64,000 bases of DNA from contig CANPYT010000003.1 in NCBI GenBank assembly GCA_947588705.1, positions 20,023-84,022 of the forward strand, in the 5' to 3' direction. This stretch comes from an uncultured Acetatifactor sp. (GTDB lineage Bacteria > Bacillota > Clostridia > Lachnospirales > Lachnospiraceae). A program made the position numbers and the translations under genes. Positions within the stretch are counted from its first letter, which is position 1. Every line of letters starts with the position of its first letter. Under the pieces are notes generated by a model that saw only the letters and a program-made list of their open reading frames with translations, did no database searches and had not been told where the DNA came from. Below are positions 37,356-46,055 of the stretch, one piece after another.

Positions 37356-38450
37356 CTAGCCCGGAATCTGCTGCGTGATACAGTGAATGTTTCCTCCGCC
37401 GATGAGGATATCCCTGGCATAGATCTGGATCACCTCCCGCCCCGGAAAGAGCCCCTGCAGGATCTCCTTTGCCCGTGCGTCCGCAGGATCCCCAAACCCC
37501 GGCATCACGATTGCCTTATTGGCAATATAAAAATTCACATAGGAAGCCGCCAGCCTCTCTCCCGGCGTCCGGGTAGGTTCATCCCAGCAGTTGTCCAGCC
37601 CGGCGCACTCTTCCCCGGTAATGACCACCGGTTTCGGCAGAGGCAGCTTATGCACCTTAAGGCGCCTGCCTTTTGCGTCCGTGACCCGCTCCAGATATTC
37701 CAGACATGCCCTGGACATGCCGTACTGCACATCGTCCTGATCCTCTGTCCAGGCCAGAACCACTTCCCCCGGCTTCACAAATGCGCAGATGTTATCCACA
37801 TGTTCATTGGTCTCGTCCTTATAGATTCCACATGGCAGCCAGAGCACTGTGGACACGTTCAGGTATTTCCGCAGGATCTCTTCTATGTCCTCCCGGCTGA
37901 GCCCGGGATTCCGCCCCGGGCTCAAAAGACAGGTCTCCGTCACCAGGCAAGTGCCCTCCCCGTCCACATGGATGGATCCGCCCTCCAGGATAAATTCCCG
38001 CTTGTCGTAAACATCTGTCTCCAGCAGGTCACAAAGCTTCCGGGCCATCCGATTATCCTGATCCCACGGGAAATACAGTCCGTCATATAAACCGCCCCAG
38101 GCGTTAAATCCCCAGTCGATACCCCGGATCTCCCCCTTTTCATTTATGACAAACGTGGGGGCATAATCCCTGGCCCAGGCGTCATTACTGGACATCTCCA
38201 CCACCCGTATCTGTTCCGGCAGCATGGCTCTGGCATTATCATACTGGGCTCCGCTGGCGCATACCGTCACCTTCTCCGATCGGGAGATGGCTTCCGCCAC
38301 CTGCGCAAAAGCTTTCCTGGCCGCGTATCCCCCATACTGCCAGGAATCCGGCCTTTCCGGGAAAATCATAATGCAGCCCCGGTGATGTTCAAATTCCCCG
38401 GGCATACGAAACCCGTCTCCGGCGGGAGTCCCGTTTTTGATCTGTCTCAT
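37356..38450 (-). CDS. aguA: Agmatine deiminase
   Basis: This 364-residue enzyme converts agmatine to N-carbamoylputrescine and ammonia. It has the family blocks GFRMPGEFEHHRGCIMIFPERPDSW, EMSSNDAWARDYAPTFVIN, LEGGSIHVDGEGTCLVTE, and the C-terminal nucleophile cysteine in GGGNIHCITQQIPG. It works between SpeA and AguB in the operon. A short hairpin (GCCGT..ACGGC) and TGTGAGGAA precede the ATG, a start-site motif shared with the CASDH gene. Confidence 0.96.
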   Translation of the reverse strand: MRQIKNGTPAGDGFRMPGEFEHHRGCIMIFPERPDSWQYGGYAARKAFAQVAEAISRSEKVTVCASGAQYDNARAMLPEQIRVVEMSSNDAWARDYAPTFVINEKGEIRGIDWGFNAWGGLYDGLYFPWDQDNRMARKLCDLLETDVYDKREFILEGGSIHVDGEGTCLVTETCLLSPGRNPGLSREDIEEILRKYLNVSTVLWLPCGIYKDETNEHVDNICAFVKPGEVVLAWTEDQDDVQYGMSRACLEYLERVTDAKGRRLKVHKLPLPKPVVITGEECAGLDNCWDEPTRTPGERLAASYVNFYIANKAIVMPGFGDPADARAKEILQGLFPGREVIQIYARDILIGGGNIHCITQQIPG

Positions 38451-38527
38451 GGTTCCTCACATTCTGCCGTAGGAAACGGCATATTTTCTATTTATCGGGA
38501 TTTCCTTACCCGGCCTTTCCTGTTCCG

Positions 38528-39691
38528 TCAGGAAAGCCGATCCCGGAAATCCCTATAGCCAAACTGCTTTATGAGCCTGCATCCGCCGTCTTTTTCCCGC
38601 AGGGCGATAGCGGGCAGGCACATTCCGTTAAATGTATTGTTTTTCACCATAGAGTAGATCGCCATGTCTTCAAACACCAGCCTGTCGCCTTCCTTCAGCG
38701 GCCGTTCAAAAGAATATTCCCCTATCACATCCCCCGCCAGGCATGTGGGGCCTCCCAAAAGAAACGTATATGCTTTCTCCCCCGGCTGGCCGCTTCCCTT
38801 AAGCGGCGGCCGGTAAGGCATCTCCAGCACATCCGGCATATGGCAGGCGGCGGAGGTGTCCAGAATAGCTATGTCCTTTCCATTGTGCAGAGTCTCCAGC
38901 ACCGTAGTTACAAGGAATCCAGCGTTCAGCGCAACCGCCTCTCCGGGCTCCAGGTATACCGTCAGGCCATATTTTTCCTGCATCCGGCGAATGCACCGTT
39001 CCAGCCGGGGGATGTCATAGCCGTCCCGGGTAATATGGTGGCCCCCGCCAAAATTGATCCATTTCATTTCCGGAAGATATTTTCCGAACCTTTCTTCCAC
39101 GGCGTCCAGGGTTTTTTCCAAGTCGTCGGAATTTTGTTCACAGAGCGTATGAAAGTGCAGGCCGTCTAAAAGCTCCTTCTTCCCGCCATTCTCGAAATTC
39201 TCAAGCGTCATCCCAAGCCTGGACCCCGGTGCGCAGGGGTCGTAAATGGCATGTTCCGCCTGGGTGGAGCATTCCGGATTGATGCGAAGCCCTATGCTTT
39301 TCCCAGCGGCCTTTGCCCTTTCCCCAAATTTCTCCACCTGCCGCCAGGAGTTGAACACCATATGGTCGCAGTACCTCAGCAGCTCCTCAAACTCCTGTTC
39401 TTTAAAGGCCGGGGCATACACATGATTCTCACATGCTTTTCCCTGTCTCCTCAGGGGAACCGCCATCTCCTCATATCCAAGCCTGGCCTCATACAGGCCG
39501 CTGGCTGTGGCTCCGGCAAGGGAACCGCCCAGGAGAGGATACATTACATACATGGAAAATGCCTTTTGCGCCAGCAGGATCTTTGCCCCCGTCCTGTCCA
39601 TGACGCCTTTCAGGATTTCCAGATTCCGTTCTATCAGCGCCTGATCCACCACATAACAGGGTGTTGGCAGCTGCGAAAGATCCATCTTCAT
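38528..39691 (-). CDS. nspC: Carboxynorspermidine/carboxyspermidine decarboxylase
   Basis: A 387-residue PLP enzyme of the alanine-racemase-fold (group IV) decarboxylases that removes CO2 from carboxyspermidine or carboxynorspermidine. Features: LPTPCYVVDQALIERNLEIL, the PLP-lysine region GAKILLAQKAFSMY, LRINPECSTQ, LHFHTLCEQNSDDL, INFGGGHHITRDGYD, and LGGPTCLAGDVIGEY with the catalytic Cys. I chose 39691 because AGGGG lies just upstream. It works with the CASDH encoded two genes upstream; a membrane protein gene sits between them. Confidence 0.94.
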   Translation of the reverse strand: MKMDLSQLPTPCYVVDQALIERNLEILKGVMDRTGAKILLAQKAFSMYVMYPLLGGSLAGATASGLYEARLGYEEMAVPLRRQGKACENHVYAPAFKEQEFEELLRYCDHMVFNSWRQVEKFGERAKAAGKSIGLRINPECSTQAEHAIYDPCAPGSRLGMTLENFENGGKKELLDGLHFHTLCEQNSDDLEKTLDAVEERFGKYLPEMKWINFGGGHHITRDGYDIPRLERCIRRMQEKYGLTVYLEPGEAVALNAGFLVTTVLETLHNGKDIAILDTSAACHMPDVLEMPYRPPLKGSGQPGEKAYTFLLGGPTCLAGDVIGEYSFERPLKEGDRLVFEDMAIYSMVKNNTFNGMCLPAIALREKDGGCRLIKQFGYRDFRDRLS

Positions 39692-39748
39692 ACTTCCCCT
39701 CATTCCGCCGTGCTCCGCGGTCTTTCCCGGAAAACCGCACACACCTGC

Positions 39749-40282
39749 CTACCGTATCTCCGCCATGAGCATATCCGAACAAGCCTTTTCCACCTTCCAA
39801 ACCGCATCCGCGTACCTATGGCTGGCAGGCAGGAACAGATAAACCGCCGCCACAGCCAGCACTCCAAAAAACAGGAGCTGGATGAAATACAGAAATACCG
39901 CCAAAGGGGATGCCGCCCGAAACGCCGGATCCAGTATCAGGTAAACCATGCCGATGTACTGGCCGATCAGCGCCACATTCCCCAATACCAGCAGCCACAG
40001 GCACAGAGCCCCCTGGTAAGTGCGGCTGGCGCACCACAGGAAAAACATCCCGATCAGAAGCCGCAGGATCTCCCTGCCCGTCTGGGAGAAATCTCCAATG
40101 GTTCCCATGACCGCCAGGCCGCACAGAAAGTTTAACAGATATATGCAGCGAAGCGTCCACAACATCACTCTCCGAACCTTCACAAAATTTTTTGTTCCGG
40201 GCTGCTCTTCATAAAGCTCCTGCAGCTGTTTCGCCCTGTATGCCTTTACCCTTTCCTGCAGCTCTCTACTGATTCTTTTCAT
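39749..40282 (-). CDS. Uncharacterised membrane protein inside the polyamine operon
   Basis: A 177-residue protein of unknown function. A charged N-terminus (ELQERVKAYRAKQLQELYEEQ) is followed by about four hydrophobic spans: CIYLLNFLCGLAVMGTI, ILRLLIGMFFLWCAS, GALCLWLLVLGNVALIGQYIGMVYLIL, and FLYFIQLLFFGVLAVAAVYLFL. No transporter motif was recognised. It sits between the CASDH and nspC genes with gaps of 47 and 57 bases and an AAGAGGAA start site resembling theirs, so it is expressed with the pathway. A role in polyamine export, sensing or complex anchoring is possible but only inferred. Confidence 0.72.
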   Translation of the reverse strand: MKRISRELQERVKAYRAKQLQELYEEQPGTKNFVKVRRVMLWTLRCIYLLNFLCGLAVMGTIGDFSQTGREILRLLIGMFFLWCASRTYQGALCLWLLVLGNVALIGQYIGMVYLILDPAFRAASPLAVFLYFIQLLFFGVLAVAAVYLFLPASHRYADAVWKVEKACSDMLMAEIR

Positions 40283-40329
40283 TTTTCCTCTTATTCCGCC
40301 GCGTCAGCGGCCATTTCAAAAACAGGGAT

Positions 40330-41589
40330 TCAATCCACCAAAACAGGGTCTTCTTCCACCGTCCAGGGGAGGCCGTACTGATTCAGCGCCTCCATAAAGG
40401 GATCGGGGTCAAATTCCTCCACATTGAACACACCCGGTTTCTTCCAGACTCCCGACATCACCAGCATGGCCCCGATCATAGCCGGTACGCCCGTAGTATA
40501 GGAAATGGCCTGGGAGCCAAGTTCTTTATAGCATTCCTGATGGTCACAGACGTTGTAGATGTAAACGGACTTTTCTTTTCCATCCTTTAGGCCGGTAAAG
40601 ATACAGCCGATGTTGGTCTTTCCCACCGTGCGCGGGCCCAAAGAGGCCGGATCCGGCAGCAGCGCCTTCAAAAACTGGATGGGAACGATCTCCTTTCCCT
40701 CAAAAAGCACAGAGTCGGTGCGCAGCATTCCTACGTTTTCCAGGCATTTCATATGCGTCAGGTAACTCTGGCCGAAGGTCATAAAGAACCGGATCCGCTT
40801 CACGCCGGGAATGTTCTGAGCCAGGGACTCAATCTCCTCGTGGTGCAGCAGATACATATCTTTCTTTCCCACCTGGGCAAAGTCGTATTCCCGCTTTATT
40901 TCCATGGGCCTGGTCTCCACCCAATGCCCGTCCTCCCAATAGGAACCGTTGGCGGACACCTCCCGGAGATTGATCTCCGGATTAAAGTTGGTGGCAAAGG
41001 GGTAGCCATGGTCTCCGCCGTTGCAGTCCATAATGTCGATATAGTGGATCTCGTCGAAGTAATGCTTCAACGCATATGCGGAAAACACGCTGGTGACCCC
41101 GGGGTCGAAGCCGCTGCCCAGCAGACCGGTAATGCCTGCCTTCTCAAAGCGCTCCCTGTAGGCCCACTGCCAGGAATAATCAAAATACGCGGTAAAGCCC
41201 TTCTCCCTGCAGCGCTTCTCGTAAACAGCCCGCCACTTTGGATCTTCCGTATCCTCCGCCTCATAGTTTGCGGTGTCAATATAATCCACACCGCAGGCCA
41301 GGCAAGCGTCCATTATCGTCAGGTCCTGGTAAGGCAGGGCGAGGTTCAGGACCGCCTTTGGCCGCTCCTTCCGGATCAGCTCCGTCAATTCCTCCACACT
41401 GTCCGCATCCACCTGAGCGGTGGTGATCACAGCTTCCGTCTTTCCCTGAAGTTTCTCCTTCAGCGCATCGCACTTTGACACAGTGCGGCTGGCAATACAG
41501 ATCTCCGAAAATACATCCGCCTTCCCCGCACATTTCTGAATTGCCACAGAAGCCACGCCCCCGCAGCCGATGATCAATATTTTTGCCAT
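40330..41589 (-). CDS. Carboxy(nor)spermidine dehydrogenase (saccharopine dehydrogenase family)
   Basis: A 419-residue NADPH enzyme of the saccharopine dehydrogenase/Lys1 family. The N-terminal Rossmann loop is ILIIGCGGVASVAIQKCA, then ICIASRTVSKCDAL. Family blocks NLALPYQDLTIMDACLACGVDYIDTANYE, GLLGSGFDPGVTSVFSAYA and DCNGGDHGYPFATNFNPEIN identify the carboxynorspermidine/carboxyspermidine synthase group. It condenses putrescine (or diaminopropane) with aspartate semialdehyde and reduces the imine. Next to nspC it gives a SAM-independent route to spermidine. TGTGAGGAAAA precedes the start. Confidence 0.94.
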   Translation of the reverse strand: MAKILIIGCGGVASVAIQKCAGKADVFSEICIASRTVSKCDALKEKLQGKTEAVITTAQVDADSVEELTELIRKERPKAVLNLALPYQDLTIMDACLACGVDYIDTANYEAEDTEDPKWRAVYEKRCREKGFTAYFDYSWQWAYRERFEKAGITGLLGSGFDPGVTSVFSAYALKHYFDEIHYIDIMDCNGGDHGYPFATNFNPEINLREVSANGSYWEDGHWVETRPMEIKREYDFAQVGKKDMYLLHHEEIESLAQNIPGVKRIRFFMTFGQSYLTHMKCLENVGMLRTDSVLFEGKEIVPIQFLKALLPDPASLGPRTVGKTNIGCIFTGLKDGKEKSVYIYNVCDHQECYKELGSQAISYTTGVPAMIGAMLVMSGVWKKPGVFNVEEFDPDPFMEALNQYGLPWTVEEDPVLVD

Positions 41590-41671
41590 TTTTCCTCACA
41601 TTCTGCCGCCGTCCGCAGCGAAACCACGAAATTTCCTCTTGTCCTTCCCGCCAGATCCGACCTGCATCCCG

Positions 41672-42532
41672 TCACTCGTGCACTTCCACGTTCCGCAGCA
41701 GCTTCTCCACATATGCCGGCAGGCAGAATGCCCCCTCATGCAGCTTCGGCGTGTAATATTTTGTCTCAATGCCCCGACCCAGCCACCGCTCCGCGTTCAG
41801 GTCGCGGACAGGATGATATTTTTTGGAGGCAAAGCCAAACAGCCAGTGGCCGGAAGGGTAAGTCGGAATATGGGCCTGGTAGACGCGGCTTATGGGAAAG
41901 CTCTCCACGATCCGCTTATGAGCCCTCATACATGCCGTTGCATCCGCCTCGTAAAAAGGGCTCTCATGTTGATTTACCATGATCCCGTCCTCCTTCAGGG
42001 CCTTATAGCAGTTGCCGTAAAACTCCTTGGTAAACAGCCCTTCCCCCGGTCCGAAGGGGTCGGTGGAATCCACGATGATCAAATCGTACTCGTCCTCCCT
42101 GGAACGGACAAACCGCAGGCCATCCTCATAATAAATGGAGACACGCGGGTCATCAAGCTTGCAGGCCGTTCTGGGAAGAAAATCCTTACAGACCAGGATC
42201 ACCTGCTCGTCGATCTCCACCAGGTCAATGTGCTCGATCTCCGGATACCGGGCGAGCTCCCGGATCACGCCGCCGTCCCCCGCTCCGATGACCAGCACCT
42301 TTTTCACGTCCGGGTGCACCGCCATAGGCACATGGACTATCATCTCGTGGTAAATAAACTCATCCTTCTCTGTCAGCATCACATAGCCGTCCAGCACCAG
42401 AAAACGGCCAAACTCCGGCGAGTCAAACACATCGATCCTCTGAAAGTCACTTTCCCCGCCGTACAGCTGCCTGTCCACCCGGATGGACAGCTTCACATCA
42501 GGGGTGTGCTGCTCCGAAAACCATAGTTCCAT
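41672..42532 (-). CDS. speE: Spermidine synthase (aminopropyltransferase)
   Basis: This 286-residue enzyme transfers aminopropyl from decarboxylated SAM to putrescine. It starts MELWFSEQHTPDVKLSIRV, as bacterial SpeE does. It has FGRFLVLDGYVMLTEKDEF, the SAM-fold loop LVIGAGDGGVIRELARYP, VEIDEQVI, and the catalytic IIVDSTDPFGPGEGLF. Putrescine as acceptor is expected from the genes around it; agmatine or another diamine cannot be excluded. AAGGAAGG precedes the ATG. SpeD in the same operon supplies its aminopropyl donor. Confidence 0.95.
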   Translation of the reverse strand: MELWFSEQHTPDVKLSIRVDRQLYGGESDFQRIDVFDSPEFGRFLVLDGYVMLTEKDEFIYHEMIVHVPMAVHPDVKKVLVIGAGDGGVIRELARYPEIEHIDLVEIDEQVILVCKDFLPRTACKLDDPRVSIYYEDGLRFVRSREDEYDLIIVDSTDPFGPGEGLFTKEFYGNCYKALKEDGIMVNQHESPFYEADATACMRAHKRIVESFPISRVYQAHIPTYPSGHWLFGFASKKYHPVRDLNAERWLGRGIETKYYTPKLHEGAFCLPAYVEKLLRNVEVHE

Positions 42533-42589
42533 ATTATCCTTCCTTTCTGTTGACGATTCTTTTATAACAGGGATCTTCCCCGTTCCCGG

Positions 42590-44053
42590 CTATTGCGCCC
42601 ATTCCTCTTTCAATACGTTCAGCCTCTCGATCCGGGCATCCTCTGGCCCTGTCATGGAGCATCCCTTCTCCCGGGCATACGCGATGTATTCCAAGATCGG
42701 CCCGGTGATCTCCTCCCCCGGCGCCAGGATGGGAATCCCCGGCGGATAGCACATGACAAATTCACTGCATATACGCCCTTCCGTCTGTTCCAGGGGCAGG
42801 GATTCCTTTTCCGCGTAAAAAGCATATTGGGGCGATACCGCCACTTTCGGCTCAATGTATTCCTGGGTAAACATTCCCGTGTTGTCTCTTCCGTACTTTC
42901 GCCGGATCTCCACCAGCGCACTGATCAGCCGCTCTATATCCCGCTCCCTGTCGCCGATGGACACATAGGCCAGCACATTTGCAATATCGCCCAGTTCCAT
43001 CTGGATATCGTACTCATCCCGAAGGATATCATAGACCTCGATCCCCGCCAAGCCTACGCCGAGAGTGTTCACCGTCAGCTTGGTCTTGTCAAAGTCATAA
43101 ATGCTGTCTCCGTTTATCAGCTGGGAGGTGTATGCGTAATACCCTCCGATCCGGTTGATCTCCTCCCTGGCATACTCCGCCAGCGCCACCACCTTCCGAA
43201 ACTCTTCCCTGCCCCGCAGGGCCAGATTCCTCCGGGAAATGTCCAAGCTTGCCAGCAGCAGGTAGGAAGCGCTGGTGGTCTGGGTCAGGTTGATGATCTG
43301 CCGCACATAGCCCGGCTGCATGGACGGGCCGGTCAGCAGAAAAGAACTCTGCGTAAGGCTTCCTCCTGATTTGTGCATACTCACCGCAGCCATGTCCGCC
43401 CCGGCTTCCATAGCGGATACCGGCATATCCTCCCCAAAATAAAAATGCGTACCATGAGCCTCGTCCACCAGCACCTTCATCCCGCTCCTGTGAGCCAGCT
43501 TCACGATACTTCTCAGGTCAGAACAGATTCCGTAATAAGTAGGGTTATTCACCAGCACCGCCACGGCGTCCGGGTTTTCCCGGATCGTCCTCTCCACCTG
43601 GGATACCTTCATGCCTAGGGCGATACCAAGCCGGCCGTCCATATCCGGATTCACATAGATGGGGATGGCGCCGCTCAACACCAGCGCATTGATGACGCTG
43701 CGGTGCACGTTCCGGGGCAGGATGATCTTATCTCCCTTTTTACAGACGCTTAAGACCATGCTCTGCACGGAAGATGTGGTCCCGCCCACCATCAGAAAGG
43801 CATACGCGGCGCCAAACGCCTCCGCGGCAGCACCTTCCGCCTCCCGGATCACGGAAATGGGATGGCACAGATTGTCCAGGGGCTTCATGGAATTTACATC
43901 CAGGGAAACACACTGCTGGCCCAGGAGCTTCACCAGCTCCGGGTTTCCCCTCCCCCGCTTATGTCCGGGCACGTCAAAGGGAACCACCCGGTTTTTCTTA
44001 AATTCCTCCAAAGCCTCATAGATCGGCGCTCTGGACTGATCGTACAGACCCAT
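42590..44053 (-). CDS. speA: Arginine decarboxylase (fold type I, Orn/Lys/Arg family)
   Basis: A 487-residue PLP enzyme of the Bacillus SpeA group (short Orn/Lys/Arg decarboxylases). Visible: FDVPGHKRGRGNPEL, FLMVGGTTSSVQSMVLSV, LVNNPTYYGICSDL, VDEAHGTHFYFGE, the PLP-binding lysine in SMHKSGGSLTQSS, and CYPPGIPILAPGE near the C-terminus. Arginine rather than lysine or ornithine is inferred from aguA and aguB in the same operon, which need agmatine. It follows speD by 18 bases and is followed by speE. Confidence 0.93.
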   Translation of the reverse strand: MGLYDQSRAPIYEALEEFKKNRVVPFDVPGHKRGRGNPELVKLLGQQCVSLDVNSMKPLDNLCHPISVIREAEGAAAEAFGAAYAFLMVGGTTSSVQSMVLSVCKKGDKIILPRNVHRSVINALVLSGAIPIYVNPDMDGRLGIALGMKVSQVERTIRENPDAVAVLVNNPTYYGICSDLRSIVKLAHRSGMKVLVDEAHGTHFYFGEDMPVSAMEAGADMAAVSMHKSGGSLTQSSFLLTGPSMQPGYVRQIINLTQTTSASYLLLASLDISRRNLALRGREEFRKVVALAEYAREEINRIGGYYAYTSQLINGDSIYDFDKTKLTVNTLGVGLAGIEVYDILRDEYDIQMELGDIANVLAYVSIGDRERDIERLISALVEIRRKYGRDNTGMFTQEYIEPKVAVSPQYAFYAEKESLPLEQTEGRICSEFVMCYPPGIPILAPGEEITGPILEYIAYAREKGCSMTGPEDARIERLNVLKEEWAQ

Positions 44054-44071
44054 CCGCAGGTCTCCCCCTTT

Positions 44072-44833
44072 TTATGAAAAGACGTTCCTTCCGCTGAATA
44101 TCTCTATCATCTCTCTTCGGAGATTGTTGGTTATCTCCAGCCTTGTCTTAGGCGGAAGCTCATAGACATCGCTGTTGAACAGATAATTCTGAAGGTCGAT
44201 CTCTTTAATCAGCATCTTTGTATGGAAGATATTGGCCTCATACACATTGATATCCACCGCATCATACCTGCGCAGGGTAGTCGAGTCAATGTAATCCTGA
44301 ATGGAGGTTATATGGTGGTCCATAAACAACTTCTGTCCGCCCATGTCTCTGGTAAACCCTCTTACCCGGTAGTCCATGGTAATGATATCGGAGTCAAAAG
44401 AATCGATCAGATAATCCAGCGTGGACAGGGGCGTGATCTCTCCGCAGGTAGCCACATCGATATCCACCCGGAAGGTGGCAAGGCAGGTCTCCGGGTGGTA
44501 TTCCGGATAGGTATGCACTGTGATATGGCTTTTATCCAGATGGGCTACGGTAGTGTCTCCCGCAGGGATCATGCTGTGTTCCGCGATCAGGATCGTCACG
44601 GAGCTCCCCTGCGGCTCATAATCCTGGCTGGAGATATTCAGCACTTTCGCGCCGATCATATCCGTCACATTGGTCAGTATCTTTGTAAGCCGCTCCGAGT
44701 TGTACTGCCTGTCGATGTATGCAATATAATCCTTCTGCTCCCGCTGTGTCTCCGCATAGCAGATATCATAAATATTGAAGCTCAGGGCTTTTGTCAGATT
44801 ATTAAATCCATAGAGTGTAATTTTGTCGCTCAT
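44072..44833 (-). CDS. speD: S-adenosylmethionine decarboxylase proenzyme
   Basis: A 253-residue proenzyme of the long (E. coli class 1A) type. It cleaves itself before a serine to make the pyruvoyl cofactor; the site is in [14 protein letters not shown]. Other conserved parts: [44 protein letters not shown], and [17 protein letters not shown]. The product, decarboxylated SAM, feeds SpeE. Many Bacillus-type Firmicutes have the short class 1B enzyme instead. It is the first gene of the polyamine operon and has a structured leader. Confidence 0.95.
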   Translation of the reverse strand: MSDKITLYGFNNLTKALSFNIYDICYAETQREQKDYIAYIDRQYNSERLTKILTNVTDMIGAKVLNISSQDYEPQGSSVTILIAEHSMIPAGDTTVAHLDKSHITVHTYPEYHPETCLATFRVDIDVATCGEITPLSTLDYLIDSFDSDIITMDYRVRGFTRDMGGQKLFMDHHITSIQDYIDSTTLRRYDAVDINVYEANIFHTKMLIKEIDLQNYLFNSDVYELPPKTRLEITNNLRREMIEIFSGRNVFS

Positions 44834-44891
44834 GGTTTCGCTCCTTTATCGGCCATCGAAAGCATCTTCTCTTTCACCCGAAAACAAACTA

Positions 44892-44983
44892 CGGCAGGTG
44901 TCGATAAAACACCTGCCGTGAAAATCTGTACTCTCTTCTGTTTCCTGCCGCGGCTTCAGGACACTGCACCCTGAAGATCCGCG
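44892..44983 (-). promoter_or_regulatory. Structured speD leader, candidate cis-regulatory RNA
   Basis: Two strong hairpins lie 59-150 bases before speD on the minus strand. The first in transcription order pairs CGCGG and CTTCAGG with CCTGAAG and CCGCG around a 2-base bulge (44949-44983). The second pairs CGGCAGGTGT with ACACCTGCCG (44892-44918) and is followed by TAGTTTGTTTTC, so it may act as an attenuator or terminator. No known riboswitch class was recognised. It could respond to polyamine or SAM levels; that is inference. Confidence 0.5.
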
Positions 44984-44999
44984 TATGAAAGCAACAGCT

Positions 45000-45361
45000 A
45001 TGTGGTTTTTAGAGTCTATATAGCAAATATTTTACTTTTACTACTCTTATTGACCGTTTCACAAGTTAGGTGTGCATCAGCACCGGTTTATAGTAACCAA
45101 CTTATAAAATTTGAGCTTTTAACTCAATCAATAAGGCAACAAGGTTGCCAAAATATTTGCATGGAAGACTCCGTCAAACTGTTTTCCATACATCAGCACT
45201 ATAACATATATGCCGATATGAAGTCAATTCCAAAATTGTTTTTAATTCACCTTTTTCCAAAATTGTTTTTAATTCACCTTTTCACTTCACCTTTTTAATT
45301 CACCTTTATTTCTTTTATTTCTTTGGTTCCTTTTTTTCTTTATTTCTTCTTTATTTCTACG
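45000..45361. other. AT-rich intergenic region without a gene
   Basis: No convincing gene lies here. A 98-codon plus-strand frame has a hydrophobic start but no good ribosome binding site and low-complexity content, so I rejected it. The region contains the tandem repeats at 45230-45310 and long T-rich tracts up to MITE-like copy 2. It probably holds the promoter for the speD operon (TATAGA-like sequence near 45018 on the minus strand). Confidence 0.5.
45230..45310. repeat. AT-rich tandem repeat, 26-27 bp unit
   Basis: CCAAAATTGTTTTTAATTCACCTTTTT occurs twice in tandem (27 and 26 bp), followed by shortened units based on TTCACCTTTTTAATTCACC. Confidence 0.8.
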
Positions 45362-45523
45362 TAACAGCTCAGCCGGTTGCCGTGTCCAGAAGGAAATCGT
45401 GCCCGCACGAATTTTACTCTGGATACGGCAACCGAAGGAGCGCCATCTGACGGACAAAGGCGGGCGCACAGCGCCGGAGTGCGCGTCAGCGCGGCTTTGC
45501 GTTTGGCGCGGGCTGAACTAATT
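45362..45523. mobile_element. MITE-like element, copy 2 (about 162 bp)
   Basis: Left end TAACAGCTCAGCC; right end GGCTGAACTAATT, with the last bases diverged from GGCTGAACTGTTA. The internal hairpin is GGTTGCCG-TGTCCAG ... CTGGATA-CGGCAACC around CGTGC-CC-GCACG. Its outer arms differ from copy 1 on both sides but still pair. The downstream GC-rich part (GGCGCACAGCGCCGGAG) is nearly identical to copy 1. Confidence 0.82.
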
Positions 45524-45851
45524 CAAGCACCTGCTGCTGACTGTCTTCCTCGATGAGGCCGATCCCCATAAATACCGCCCATATATAAGGTGCGCCATAC
45601 ATATTCAGGGTCTTGGGGCCTACGATCCTGGCAGGGGCTCCTTCCACAGCCCGGTCCAGGCGCAGTTTCTCATAAGCCTTCTCAAAGGTACTTCTTGTGA
45701 TGGACCTCTCTCTTCTGTCAGTAAAGAGCTCCCCACCCTTGATGGTGTAGGTAAAGGGCAGGCCCTTTTTTGTAAAAAAGCCCTCTCCCTGGTGCGCTGT
45801 GATCACATCCCACAGATCTTCCAAGGATACTTTTGAATCGTTAAACCTCAT
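45486..45851 (-). CDS. Conserved-looking small protein with element-derived C-terminus
   Basis: A 121-residue protein I do not recognise. It begins MRFNDSKVSLEDLWDVITAHQGEGFFTKKGLPF, with an ITRSTFEKAYEKL helix and KTLNMYGAPYIWAVF near the end; the compact layout suggests a small DNA-binding or nucleotide-related fold, but this is a guess. The start at 45851 has GGAG 10 bases upstream; the longer ORF begins at that site. The last 11 or so residues (VQPAPNAKPR) and the stop are encoded by MITE-like copy 2, so the natural C-terminus may have been replaced. Confidence 0.7.
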   Translation of the reverse strand: MRFNDSKVSLEDLWDVITAHQGEGFFTKKGLPFTYTIKGGELFTDRRERSITRSTFEKAYEKLRLDRAVEGAPARIVGPKTLNMYGAPYIWAVFMGIGLIEEDSQQQVLELVQPAPNAKPR

Positions 45852-45992
45852 AAAAGTATATCTCCGCATTCTTCAGACTAATCAAACATGTCTATAAGAA
45901 TGTTACAGGCAACCGGGCCAATTGTCAACAGCTTCCCGCGATCAAATTTCACCTCCTAATTTTCAACCTCCTAATTTTTCATTTTTTTGCGG

Positions 45993-46022
45993 TTGATTTA
46001 CATTCTTTCTTTATTATATAAT
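45993..46022 (+). promoter_or_regulatory. Promoter of the Rrf2-family gene
   Basis: TTGATT and a perfect TATAAT are 18 bases apart, about 34 bases before the start codon. A repeated ACCTCCTAATTTT lies just upstream. Confidence 0.65.
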
Positions 46023-46055
46023 AAAATTTGATATAAAATGAGGGAGGACGTAATC

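Noticed and set aside
45002-45298. 98-codon plus-strand frame with a hydrophobic start resembling a signal peptide
   Set aside because: It begins at a GTG with no ribosome binding site, lies in low-complexity AT-rich repeats, and the end merely translates the tandem repeat (KLFLIHLF twice).
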